Source: JAUWPO01 sp965603285 | GTDB taxonomy: Bacteria; Chloroflexota; Anaerolineae; Anaerolineales; UBA4823 | Assembly (NCBI GenBank): GCA_965603285.1 | Contig: CBFDCK010000025.1 | Coordinates: forward strand, 1 to 29,475 | Direction of reading: 5' to 3' | DNA length: 29,475 bases | Part shown: positions 1 through 7,809 of the stretch, piece after piece | Numbering within the stretch: position 1 is the first letter of the stretch | How the letters are laid out: every line of letters starts with the position of its first letter | Notes under the pieces: model-generated | Told to the model about the DNA's origin: nothing | The model's database searches: none | What the model saw: only the letters and a program-made list of their open reading frames with translations | Made by a program: the position numbers and the translations under genes

Positions 1-2
1 CC

Positions 3-1052
3 CTCGAAACCCTTTCCCCGGGCAGTCCAGAAACAAAAAACTTGATCTCGAACCTCGAATCGACGGCTATCCGTTCCGCAGCAGGGGCTCATTGGGAGAC
101 AGATAAGGAACAGAGCAGCTCGTACACTTTCGGGCGCAGTATGAACTCCACTCAAACTAACAGCGCCATCGTAACCTACGCTCTGGCGCAGCGGGAACCG
201 GGCTCGCCGCTCCTGGACGACGCTGTACGCTACCTGATGAGCACCCGCACATCGGATGGAGGCTGGGAGTCTACTTACGCCACAGCCTGGACCTTGATGG
301 CTCTGGTCGAGGTCATTAAAGGCACCGGCGAATTGGTAGGCGATTACACCTTCAGCGCCGCGTTGAATGATATTCCCATAGCTAGTGGAACTGCCAACGG
401 TCTCGACCAATTAACCCCAGTGATCGCCGATGTCCCGATCTCCGACCTTTACCCGGACTACCCCAACGCTTTGAAGATCGAACGCGGTCCCGGTCAGGGA
501 AAATTGTATTACCTGGCGACTTTGGACGTCAGCCATCCCGTGGAAAGTGTAAACCCTTTATCGCAAGGAATGAGCATCTCGCGCTCATTCTACCCCGCGG
601 ATGATGAAGCCTGCAAAGATGGTGGGTGCGAACCTATCCAAAAAGCTCCAACCGGCGAGCGGGTCACCGTGCGAGTGACGCTCACCCTGCCCAACGACGC
701 TTATCACCTGCTGGTCGAAGACTATATCCCTGCCGGCACCGAGATTTTGGATCCCCGTTTGAAGACCAGCCAACTCGGAGAGGGAGATGCTCCTATAGCT
801 GAGGTCAAATTTGATTCCCGGCACCCATTTAATAGTGGTTGGGGCTGGTGGTATTTCAACGATGCCCAGATTTACGACAACCACATCTCCTGGGCTGCGG
901 ACTACTTGCCAGCCGGCACCTACGAGCTAACCTACACCATAGCCACCTTCCAACCCGGTGAATACAGGGTCTTACCCGCCCGCGCCTGGCAGTTCTACTT
1001 CCCCGAAGTCCAGGCTAACAGCGCTGGAACAGTGTTTGAAATAACGCCTTAA
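3..1052 (+). CDS. Alpha-2-macroglobulin family protein, C-terminal part (5' end outside window)
   Basis: The reading frame is open to the left edge with no stop, so this is the 3' end of a longer gene; the TTG at 42 is an internal codon. The first ~110 residues look like the end of the alpha/alpha-barrel (thioester/complement-like) domain, with AGAHWE and later TYATAWTLMALVEV, typical of bacterial A2M helices. The rest is beta-rich and resembles the last macroglobulin/receptor-binding domains, including VEDYIPAGTEILD and a closing PGEYRVLPARAWQFYFPEV. Bacterial A2Ms are large envelope proteins thought to trap proteases; whether this one carries the CxEQ thioester cannot be seen because that part lies upstream. 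The family call is by recognition of these motifs. It converges on the deacetylase gene with only 16 nt between the two stops. Confidence 0.82.
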   Translation, partial: LETLSPGSPETKNLISNLESTAIRSAAGAHWETDKEQSSSYTFGRSMNSTQTNSAIVTYALAQREPGSPLLDDAVRYLMSTRTSDGGWESTYATAWTLMALVEVIKGTGELVGDYTFSAALNDIPIASGTANGLDQLTPVIADVPISDLYPDYPNALKIERGPGQGKLYYLATLDVSHPVESVNPLSQGMSISRSFYPADDEACKDGGCEPIQKAPTGERVTVRVTLTLPNDAYHLLVEDYIPAGTEILDPRLKTSQLGEGDAPIAEVKFDSRHPFNSGWGWWYFNDAQIYDNHISWAADYLPAGTYELTYTIATFQPGEYRVLPARAWQFYFPEVQANSAGTVFEITP

Positions 1053-1068
1053 CACACCATACCATATA

Positions 1069-1953
1069 TCAATCCACCCAAACCACATCCACCCCCTCAA
1101 ACAAATCCCTTTCGCGTGTTCTCACCTCAGGTGGCGGGTAAGCACGCATGAACAATTCTTTACGACTGGCCCTGCGCATCAGCCAGCTTACCAATCTCAT
1201 ATGGGATATCCTTCCGTCAATCTGGCTGGCATGACAGGCCGAGGCCTCATCTTTAAGATCCTCCACACTGCGAATATTTATCACAGCATTGATGGGAAAA
1301 TCCCCCTCCTCGACGAGCGCTGCCAGGTCAATGTCTTCATTTCTTCCAAACTGGTGGGGGTCCTTACCGAACAAAGGCAGCACCCGCACTGCCAAGCGCA
1401 GAAACTTTTTCGGGAAGACATGATAATAAAGTTTTTGCGGCTCGTAGGGCTGCAAATCGTCTTCAAATTCCGGATCACCCACCAATTCATATGCCCTAAC
1501 CGTGGCGTTATGAATGGCAACATGATCAGGATGTCTGTACCCGCCGATAGGGTCGAAAGTCAGCACCACTTGGGGACGTACTTGTCGAATAAAGTGCGCT
1601 ATACGAGATATGACCTCTTCCACTGGCGCAGCCGCCAATGCTTTGTGATGCTGGTTGTCTGCCGTGCCAGGCATGCCCGAATCGCGGTAATCTAAGAAGT
1701 GCACTCCTGCCAACCCCAATATCCTGGCGGCACACTGCAGCTCGGCAACCCGCTTCTCGGCGATCGAATTGTAGCCCTGCATTAATTCAGGAGCCACATC
1801 GCCCGATTCGCCCCGCGTCGCACAAACCAGATGTACTTCCGCCCCGCGCTGCGCGTACAGCGCCAGCGTTCCCCCCATCCCAAACGACTCATCATCCGGA
1901 TGAGCCAGCACAGCCATCAAAACCGGAGTTGGTTCTCTTTTTATTCCTTCCAT
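1069..1953 (-). CDS. PIG-L (LmbE-like) family deacetylase
   Basis: The 294-residue protein begins with a Rossmann-like strand followed by AHPDDE (residues 17-22), the zinc-binding and catalytic signature of PIG-L/LmbE N-acetyl sugar deacetylases. The second zinc motif HPDH is at 141-144, preceded by TFDPIGGYR. Characterised relatives deacetylate GlcNAc-linked substrates, for example MshB and Mca in mycothiol and BshB in bacillithiol metabolism. The substrate here cannot be told, and no thiol-pathway partner is next to it. The ATG at 1951-1953 has an AAGGA Shine-Dalgarno sequence about 8 nt upstream. It is divergent from the methyltransferase/MTHFR gene, so the roughly 170 bp between them should hold both promoters. 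Confidence 0.88.
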   Translation of the reverse strand: MEGIKREPTPVLMAVLAHPDDESFGMGGTLALYAQRGAEVHLVCATRGESGDVAPELMQGYNSIAEKRVAELQCAARILGLAGVHFLDYRDSGMPGTADNQHHKALAAAPVEEVISRIAHFIRQVRPQVVLTFDPIGGYRHPDHVAIHNATVRAYELVGDPEFEDDLQPYEPQKLYYHVFPKKFLRLAVRVLPLFGKDPHQFGRNEDIDLAALVEEGDFPINAVINIRSVEDLKDEASACHASQIDGRISHMRLVSWLMRRASRKELFMRAYPPPEVRTRERDLFEGVDVVWVD

Positions 1954-2029
1954 ATATGTCCTTACAACAACCTTCTTTATTTATCTATTTTATCTCTGCG
2001 GTTTTATTTGACGAACACCTCATCATGAC

Positions 2030-2055
2030 GGCTGACTGCCAGGTGACAGACAGCC
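2030..2055. other. Imperfect hairpin in the divergent promoter region
   Basis: GGCTGACTG and CAGACAGCC form a 9-bp inverted repeat with one mismatch around an 8-nt loop. It lies between the PIG-L gene (minus) and the methyltransferase/MTHFR gene (plus), about 70 nt before the chosen start of the latter. It is followed by TATAAC (2056-2064 area), a possible -10 element without a good -35. It could be an operator or a 5'-UTR structure. It is too short to be a known SAM or cobalamin riboswitch. Confidence 0.25.
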
Positions 2056-2121
2056 ATTATAACAAAAAGAATGGGAAAAAAGCCGAAGAAAGAAAAGCGT
2101 ATAGGTAGTAAAATTGAGCTC

Positions 2122-4026
2122 ATGTTAAAATCGAAGTTCTTATCCCTGTTAAAAGAATCTCACCAACCCCTCCTAGGCGATGGCGCCATGGGCACCATGT
2201 TCAACGCCCGCGGTACCGGTTTCGACCAGTGTTTTGATGCCTTGAACCTGACCCAACCCGCCCTGGTAGCCGATATTCACCACGCTTACATCGACGCCGG
2301 TTCGCAAGTTATCACAACCAACACCTTTGGCGCTAACCGCTACAAATTGGCCGCTCACGGATTGGATAACAATGTCCCCAATATCAACCGGGCTGGCGTT
2401 GAAATAGCTCGCCAAGTCGTCGTGGCATCCTCCAAAGACGTCCTGGTCGCCGGCGACGTCGGTCCCTTGGGCGTTCGCCTGGCGCCGTTCGGGCGTCTCC
2501 AGCCCGAAGGTGCCCGTATTGTATTTAGCGAACAGATAAGCGCCTTAGCCGCTGCTGGGGCAGATTTACTGATCCTCGAGACCTTCAGCGACCTGTACGA
2601 GATCCGTGAAGCGGTCGCTGCTGCCAGGGAGGTTTGTGATCTACCTGTTGTAGCCTCCATGACCTTCACGCGCGACGATCGCACCGTGCTGGGTGATTCG
2701 CCCACCAAAGTCGCACAAATGCTGGCTGAGACTGGCGCCGACGTGATCGGTGTGAATTGTTCGGGAGGACCAGCTCAAATCTGGCGCATCTTGAGGCAAA
2801 TGTATCAAACCCTTTCCGAAGGGGGTGAGCATTCACCGCGCCAGGAGAATGCACAGGCGCGTCCCTACTTATCCGCCATGCCTAATGCCGGTTGGCCCGA
2901 GCAAGTAGGCGGGCGCATCATGTACCCCGCCAATCCTGATTATTTCAGCGAATACGCCCTCGCTCTCTGCGATGCCGGTGCAATGCTGATCGGCGGATGC
3001 TGCGGCACCACTCCAAGCCACATCGCCGCAATGCATACCGCTTTAGAGAACACATCGGTAGGCTGTGGTCCACCTGTGAGCGAATTGAGCATGCCGGTCG
3101 AGACCATGGAACAGTTGGCGCCCGAAGAACGACCCTCCCACCTGGCTCAAAAACTCGCCGAGGGGAAATTCGTCGTCTCTGTGGAGATGAACCCGCCGCG
3201 CGTCCTATCAGCCCATAAGATCATCGCCGGTGCCAGCCTGCTTAGTGAGTCCGGCGCTGATGTGATCAACGTATCCGATAGTCCCATGGCGCGCATGCGT
3301 ATGAGCCCCTGGGCCGTCTGTGACCTGATCCAATCCCAGGTCGGGATCGAGACCACCCTCCATTTCCCCACCCGCGGCCGCAGCTTGCTGCGCGTCCAGG
3401 GCGACCTGCTCGCCGCTCACGCCCTCGGCGTCCGCAACGTTTTTGTGGTCATGGGCGACCCGACTTCCATCGGCGATTATCCCGATGCGCTGGACGACTA
3501 CGACCTGGTGCCTTCGGGTCTCATCAAACTCATCAAGGCTAATTTCAACGTTGGAGTAGACCAATCTGGGGCGGAGATCGGTCAGCCAACTTCGTATTTG
3601 GTGGGCTGCGCTCTCAACCTGTGCCCCCCCGACTCTGAGCGTGAGATCAAGATTTTACACCGCAAGCTGCTTGCCGGAGCCGATTTTATCCTCACCCAAC
3701 CGGTCTACGAACCTGAGATTGCAAAGCGGTTCCTGCAACAGTATGCTGAAGAATTCGGACCTCTTGAAACTCCCATCCTGGTCGGTGTCTTGCCCCTATA
3801 CGGACCCCGCCACGCTTCGTTCCTGCACAACGAGGTGCCGGGAATTTCTATTCCCGACGCGATCCACATCCGGTTAATGGACGCCGGGGAACATTCCCCT
3901 CAAGAAGATGTGTCCGTGGCACTCGAATTGATCGATCAGATGAAATCCTGGGTCAGCGGGATATACCTGATGCCCGCCTTCAGCCGCTACGACCTCGCTG
4001 CTGAAATCGTGGAGGCGTTCCGTTAG
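2122..4026 (+). CDS. Bifunctional homocysteine S-methyltransferase / 5,10-methylenetetrahydrofolate reductase
   Basis: This is a fusion of the YitJ type. The N-terminal half is a zinc-dependent homocysteine methyltransferase, opening with GDGAMGTM and carrying its zinc cysteines in GVNCSGGP and GGCCGTTP (about residues 213, 293 and 294). The C-terminal half, from about residue 350, is a methylenetetrahydrofolate reductase TIM barrel with SVEMNPPR, VINVSDSP, FVVMGDP and TQPVYEP. Together the halves link one-carbon reduction to methionine synthesis from homocysteine. I start at ATG 2122 because the family begins shortly before GDGAMG. An in-frame ATG at 2071 would add a lysine-rich 17-residue leader and cannot be excluded. 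About 20 extra residues (near GEHSPRQENA) sit after the first zinc cysteine. Its TAG stop overlaps the stop of the opposing transporter gene. Confidence 0.9.
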   Translation: MLKSKFLSLLKESHQPLLGDGAMGTMFNARGTGFDQCFDALNLTQPALVADIHHAYIDAGSQVITTNTFGANRYKLAAHGLDNNVPNINRAGVEIARQVVVASSKDVLVAGDVGPLGVRLAPFGRLQPEGARIVFSEQISALAAAGADLLILETFSDLYEIREAVAAAREVCDLPVVASMTFTRDDRTVLGDSPTKVAQMLAETGADVIGVNCSGGPAQIWRILRQMYQTLSEGGEHSPRQENAQARPYLSAMPNAGWPEQVGGRIMYPANPDYFSEYALALCDAGAMLIGGCCGTTPSHIAAMHTALENTSVGCGPPVSELSMPVETMEQLAPEERPSHLAQKLAEGKFVVSVEMNPPRVLSAHKIIAGASLLSESGADVINVSDSPMARMRMSPWAVCDLIQSQVGIETTLHFPTRGRSLLRVQGDLLAAHALGVRNVFVVMGDPTSIGDYPDALDDYDLVPSGLIKLIKANFNVGVDQSGAEIGQPTSYLVGCALNLCPPDSEREIKILHRKLLAGADFILTQPVYEPEIAKRFLQQYAEEFGPLETPILVGVLPLYGPRHASFLHNEVPGISIPDAIHIRLMDAGEHSPQEDVSVALELIDQMKSWVSGIYLMPAFSRYDLAAEIVEAFR

Positions 4027-4919
4027 AACCACCTGGGTAATTTCAGTGCCCGAATTTTGGTCACCACAATTACATTGCCGAGGATTACAAGAGCTACTCC
4101 AACGAACTGGGGTAAACTCCATGTCATGCCCTCGAATAAGGTTGATAAGAGCAGTGCAATGACTGGGAATAGTACCGTGACATATGCTGCCCGATCAGGT
4201 CCGATCCGACCCAGAAGGGTCAGGTAGCTACCGAACCCGACTACCGAGCCGAACACTGCCAGGTATAGGAGTGAAACCACATAGTCTATTGAGGGGTCAA
4301 ACTCCAACTTCGCCCCACGGAAAAGAGCCAGCACCAGCATGAATGCAGCCCCGTACGCCATACCAAATGCGTTCGTCTGTATAATAGGCAGTTTGTGAGC
4401 TTGGTTTCGCGCCGACACAATGTTTCCGAGGGAAGCGGACACGGCTCCCATGAAAGCCAAAATCATCCCCAAAGCCAGCTCGCTTGAGACGTCAAATGAT
4501 GAGAGTTCAGGCCAAAAAACAAGCGTTAGCCCGCATAATCCCACTATGGCGCCAATTACCACACTTAAGCGAACGGGATTGTGGAGCAGTATAGCCCCGA
4601 AAATCACGTTCAGGATGATGAGCATCGAAAAAATTATAGCGACCAACCCGCTGGTCAGATAGACTTCCGCCAGATAAACCATAATGTAATTTAAAGAGAA
4701 CAATAGGAGACCTTGCAGTGCCATGAAACCATGTACCCGCCAGTCGAACCGCAAGGACAAACGGCGAACGAAACTGAAGATGAAGAGCAAGCCCGAAGCA
4801 ATTGCAAACCGGTAGGCAATCGACAACTCCGGTGCTACAACGCCTAACTGGAATTTTATCGCCAGCCAAGTTGCGCCCCAAATAAAAACGGTGATCAGAT
4901 ACAAAAGAACATTATTCAT
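4023..4919 (-). CDS. EamA/DMT-family transporter
   Basis: This protein of about 298 residues is almost entirely hydrophobic, with roughly ten membrane segments arranged as two EamA repeats. The first opens with YLITVFIWGATWLAIKF, a typical start of RhaT/YedA-like drug/metabolite transporters, and the second begins near ALGMILAFMGAVSASLG. The substrate is unknown. I chose ATG 4919 because it precedes this signature directly and has a GAGTGGAAA stretch just upstream. An in-frame ATG at 4958 would add a polar 13-residue extension and lies only 13 nt from a TATAAT box. Its stop codon (TAA on the minus strand) overlaps that of the methyltransferase/MTHFR gene by 3 nt, so the two convergent transcripts overlap. 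Confidence 0.88.
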   Translation of the reverse strand: MNNVLLYLITVFIWGATWLAIKFQLGVVAPELSIAYRFAIASGLLFIFSFVRRLSLRFDWRVHGFMALQGLLLFSLNYIMVYLAEVYLTSGLVAIIFSMLIILNVIFGAILLHNPVRLSVVIGAIVGLCGLTLVFWPELSSFDVSSELALGMILAFMGAVSASLGNIVSARNQAHKLPIIQTNAFGMAYGAAFMLVLALFRGAKLEFDPSIDYVVSLLYLAVFGSVVGFGSYLTLLGRIGPDRAAYVTVLFPVIALLLSTLFEGMTWSLPQFVGVALVILGNVIVVTKIRALKLPRWF

Positions 4920-4971
4920 TTTTCCACTCGACCGCCGGGAACAGGAATGGTGGTTCATCTTTGAAAAAACA

Positions 4972-4977
4972 ATTATA
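4972..4977 (-). promoter_or_regulatory. Candidate -10 element for the EamA transporter
   Basis: There is a perfect TATAAT on the minus strand, about 52 nt upstream of the chosen ATG at 4919. No convincing -35 hexamer is seen at 16-18 nt; TTGAGA lies too far away. The position fits a short 5' UTR for the 4919 start better than for the 4958 start. Confidence 0.4.
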
Positions 4978-5144
4978 TCGCAAGCTCACACTTTGATACC
5001 TCTCAAAGCAATTTTTCTTTGCAAAACCGCGAAAGGTTTTCAAAGCGCAACATGCCATACCTCACCCTTTCTCCCGTCCACCCACGCTCCCTAACACCCA
5101 TACTCTACCCATTCTCCAATTTACGCGCTCCCTGTTGTGCAGGG

Positions 5145-5150
5145 TATAAT
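5145..5150 (+). promoter_or_regulatory. Candidate -10 element for the DUF1028 gene
   Basis: TATAAT lies 35 nt before the ATG at 5186. No good -35 hexamer is visible. The gene has a clear ribosome binding site (AAAGGA at 5177-5182). The 266 bp between the transporter and this gene otherwise show only AT/C-rich sequence without a recognisable gene. Confidence 0.4.
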
Positions 5151-5185
5151 GAGCACACACTCAGCCAGATTATATAAAGGACAAT

Positions 5186-6058
5186 ATGCACTCAATAGCA
5201 ACCTTTTCCATCGTCGCCTACGATTCTGACCGCCTTGAATGGGGTGTCGCCGTCCAATCTAAGTTTCTGGCAGCCGCGGCCGTCGTTTCCTGGGCGCAGG
5301 CAGGAGCAGGGGCAGTTGCCACGCAGGCTCACGCCAATCTGACCTACGGTCCACAAGGGCTGCAAATGATGGAGAAAGGATTGCCGGCCGAGGATACGAT
5401 AGAGGCTCTCATCAGTACGGACGAGCATAGGACAATGCGCCAGGTGGGTCTGGTTGATAGAGAGGGGCGAGCAGCCGCTTATACTGGCACTGACTGTATC
5501 GAGTGGGCTGGGCATATAGTTGGAGCTGGATTCACTTGTCAAGGTAACATCCTTGTTCGTGGAACCGTGCAAGCGATGGCGCGCCGGTTTGAGCAAGTGC
5601 GTGGTGGACCCGGTGAACTGGCGGATTGGTTGCTGGAGGCATTAGCAACCGGGCAGGCTGCTGGCGGAGACAAGCGCGGCAGACAGGCAGCAGGGGTCCT
5701 GGTGGTGCGGGAAAACGGTGGTTATGGGGGGAATAATGATCGCTACCTGGACCTGCGCGTGGACGACGATCCCAAACCCATCCAAAAACTCATAGAACTG
5801 GTCGAGATGCACCATCTCTATTTCGGGGAGGTTGATCCCAGCGATCTCATCCCCTTGCAGAGCGCAGCCGCCGAGCTGCAGGAACTGTTGCAGCGGACAG
5901 GGCATTATGATGGACCTGTCACAGGTGTCTTCGATGAAGTCACACGCAAGTCGCTGTGCACCCTGGTCGGTATTGAAAATCTGGAGGAGCGTTGGAATGG
6001 CGAAGGTGATATGATTGACCGCCATGTAGTCGAATACTTGCGGGATAGATTCCCATAG
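5186..6058 (+). CDS. DUF1028 family protein with C-terminal peptidoglycan-binding domain
   Basis: The first ~205 of 290 residues match DUF1028, starting FSIVAYD and containing LEWGVAVQSKFLA, QAHANLTYGP and GNNDRYLDLRVDDD. The domain has an Ntn-hydrolase-like appearance, but no activity is firmly established. The C-terminal ~70 residues (AAAELQELLQRTGHYDGPVTGVFDEVTRKSL and on) look like a helical peptidoglycan-binding unit of the PG_binding_2 type, a known partner of DUF1028. No signal peptide is seen, since the N-terminus (MHSIATFS) leads straight into the domain, so where it meets peptidoglycan is unclear. Start supported by AAAGGA 5 nt upstream of the ATG. Confidence 0.88.
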   Translation: MHSIATFSIVAYDSDRLEWGVAVQSKFLAAAAVVSWAQAGAGAVATQAHANLTYGPQGLQMMEKGLPAEDTIEALISTDEHRTMRQVGLVDREGRAAAYTGTDCIEWAGHIVGAGFTCQGNILVRGTVQAMARRFEQVRGGPGELADWLLEALATGQAAGGDKRGRQAAGVLVVRENGGYGGNNDRYLDLRVDDDPKPIQKLIELVEMHHLYFGEVDPSDLIPLQSAAAELQELLQRTGHYDGPVTGVFDEVTRKSLCTLVGIENLEERWNGEGDMIDRHVVEYLRDRFP

Positions 6059-6120
6059 AGCCGCAGGAAAGCATAACCCTGAAACCAGAAACCGCATCCA
6101 GGTCGCTAACACAGAACATC

Positions 6121-6138
6121 GGCAGCCAAAAAGCTGCC
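6121..6138. repeat. Short perfect hairpin between DUF1028 and GNAT genes
   Basis: GGCAGC and GCTGCC form a perfect 6-bp stem around a 6-nt A-rich loop, about 65 nt after the DUF1028 stop. No T-run follows, so it is not a standard intrinsic terminator. It may be an mRNA-end structure or simply chance. Confidence 0.3.
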
Positions 6139-6169
6139 AGACTGTGTGAAAGGTTCAAGAATTGATCGT

Positions 6170-6733
6170 ATGAATGAAGGGGAATTCATCAACACCCCAC
6201 GATTGAAATTGATTCCAGCTACTTCTTCGCTAGTACAAGCTGAATTAAAAGGACAAGCAATTTTCTGCCAATTGCTCGGGGCACAAATCCCCGAGAATTG
6301 GCCGCCGGAACTCATTGTTGGCGCCCTTCCGCATTTCTTGAAACAGCTCGAACAGAATCCCGAACTAATCGGTTGGCTCTCGTGGTACTGGATACTAATG
6401 GGAAAGGCAGGTGAGGAATCGGTACTCATTGGAAGCGGTGGGTTCAAGGATCGACCTCAGCCAGACGGAACAGTTGAGGTTGGCTACTCTGTCCTATCTC
6501 AACACCAGGGTTGCGGATATGCATCTGAGGCTGTTGGTGGATTGCTTTGCTGGGTTTTTTCTCATGACGAGGTTGCCAGGGTCATAGCGGAGACCTTGCC
6601 TGAGAATCGCCCCTCCATCCGAGTGCTCGGAAAGCTGAGGTTTGACTTCGTAGGGCAAGGTTCCGAACCAGGTACTATCCGTTTCGAATTAGGATGCGAG
6701 CGTTACCATACTGAAAAAGACGCCAAAATTTGA
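6170..6733 (+). CDS. GNAT family N-acetyltransferase (RimJ/RimL-like)
   Basis: The protein has about 187 residues. It starts INTPRLKLIPATSS, the usual opening of RimJ/RimL-type acetyltransferases. The acetyl-CoA binding motif A is in VEVGYSVLSQHQGCGYASEA (Q-x-x-G-x-G/A type), followed by the motif B region ENRPSIRVLGKLRF. It would transfer an acetyl group from acetyl-CoA to an amine, with unknown acceptor. The start is uncertain: ATG 6170 fits the family best, while a GTG at 6146 in the same frame would add eight residues. Neither has a well-placed Shine-Dalgarno sequence. It lies about 110 nt after the DUF1028 gene on the same strand. Confidence 0.85.
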   Translation: MNEGEFINTPRLKLIPATSSLVQAELKGQAIFCQLLGAQIPENWPPELIVGALPHFLKQLEQNPELIGWLSWYWILMGKAGEESVLIGSGGFKDRPQPDGTVEVGYSVLSQHQGCGYASEAVGGLLCWVFSHDEVARVIAETLPENRPSIRVLGKLRFDFVGQGSEPGTIRFELGCERYHTEKDAKI

Positions 6734-6846
6734 CACCAAGGGAAGGCAAAAAATGGGTTTGATATCTAGAAGTTGACAGCCTAAAAATCTGATTGCCTGT
6801 ATGCCCGATCACCTGATTACTTAATCCTCTTCTAGGAGCAAATTAA

Positions 6847-7713
6847 ATGAACAGCGAACAAACCAACGAGACAACATCCTTGACCCGCTCACAACGTTTC
6901 AGCTCTTGCCTGAATTTTTTCCTCGTCCTGGGCGCCATCCTGGGCACCCTCGCTTTCTTGGGACTGGCTGTGTTCTACATCCAGTATGTGCAGCCGCTGC
7001 AGGAGAGCGTCGAAGAACTGGATGCACGCATCCAGCAGAACGAGGATCAGATTTCTCAGCGTCTGGACGATATCGCAGACCGTCTGGGGGTTATCGAAGA
7101 CCAGGGTGATAGCTTTAAAGAAGCTCTCGCTGATCTGGAAGTGCAATTAGAGGTTATCGAAGCCTCCCAGGAAACCCTCGCCGCTGGACAAGGCGAGATT
7201 GCAGAGGATATTCAGGTGCTGGATACTGAGGCATCGGACATAGAAACCAGACTGGGGGCATTGGAGACCGACCTGCAAGCATATATCTCCATAAAGGAAA
7301 CATTGCAAGCCAAACTGGAGACACTACAAGAGGATGTAGAATCTGCCTCCTCGTTTATTTCCGGGTTCAATCAAAACGCGGAGACAATTTCAGAGCAAAT
7401 CGCGAGTTACGGCGAACGCTGGCAGGCTCTCGAGAATGAAGTCCAACTGCTGAAAGCCATGGAACTGCTCACCCGCAGCCGCATCCTGCTGGTGCAGGGC
7501 AATACAGATCTGGCGCTCGCCGACATTCAGGACGCTCGCGACCTGTTAGCAGACCTGAGCGGAAACGTTAGCGGCTTTCAAGAGACTGCTTTGTTGGAGA
7601 TCACAGGTCGACTGGATAATGTTCTCGAAAGGATCAACACTACACCAACATCGGTTTTCACCTTACTGGAAAACGCCTGGAAGCTGCTGTTTGCGGGTTT
7701 ACCGGACGAGTAG
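6847..7713 (+). CDS. Membrane-anchored coiled-coil protein, function unknown
   Basis: After a polar N-terminus of about 20 residues there is one membrane segment (about 24-46, FFLVLGAILGTLAFLGLAVF). A long acidic, heptad-rich coiled coil follows (about 50-205), full of repeated E-L-D-x-x-I/L patterns. The last ~80 residues are helical, with LLTRSRILLVQGNTDLALAD resembling a TPR-like or HemX-like helix pair. The layout is an inside-out anchored rod on the outer side of the membrane, recalling HemX/septum-type proteins, but I do not recognise a named family. The start is well supported by TAGGAG 8 nt upstream of the ATG. A TTGACA at 6773-6778 could be a -35 element, though the matching -10 is poor. 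Confidence 0.75.
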   Translation: MNSEQTNETTSLTRSQRFSSCLNFFLVLGAILGTLAFLGLAVFYIQYVQPLQESVEELDARIQQNEDQISQRLDDIADRLGVIEDQGDSFKEALADLEVQLEVIEASQETLAAGQGEIAEDIQVLDTEASDIETRLGALETDLQAYISIKETLQAKLETLQEDVESASSFISGFNQNAETISEQIASYGERWQALENEVQLLKAMELLTRSRILLVQGNTDLALADIQDARDLLADLSGNVSGFQETALLEITGRLDNVLERINTTPTSVFTLLENAWKLLFAGLPDE

Positions 7714-7809
7714 ATTGGCACAAACGCCTCTGGTCGAATTAGATAACGGCTCCCACTTCGCACCTAGCCTCTCAGCCCCCTAGCTCCACAGTTCCTCTGC
7801 GGATCACCA

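Noticed and set aside
2820..3900. Two GEHSP-coding segments with small dyads in the methyltransferase/MTHFR gene
   Set aside because: The second lies in a normal part of the MTHFR domain. The likeness is limited to five residues and the dyads are short, so coincidence is the simplest reading.
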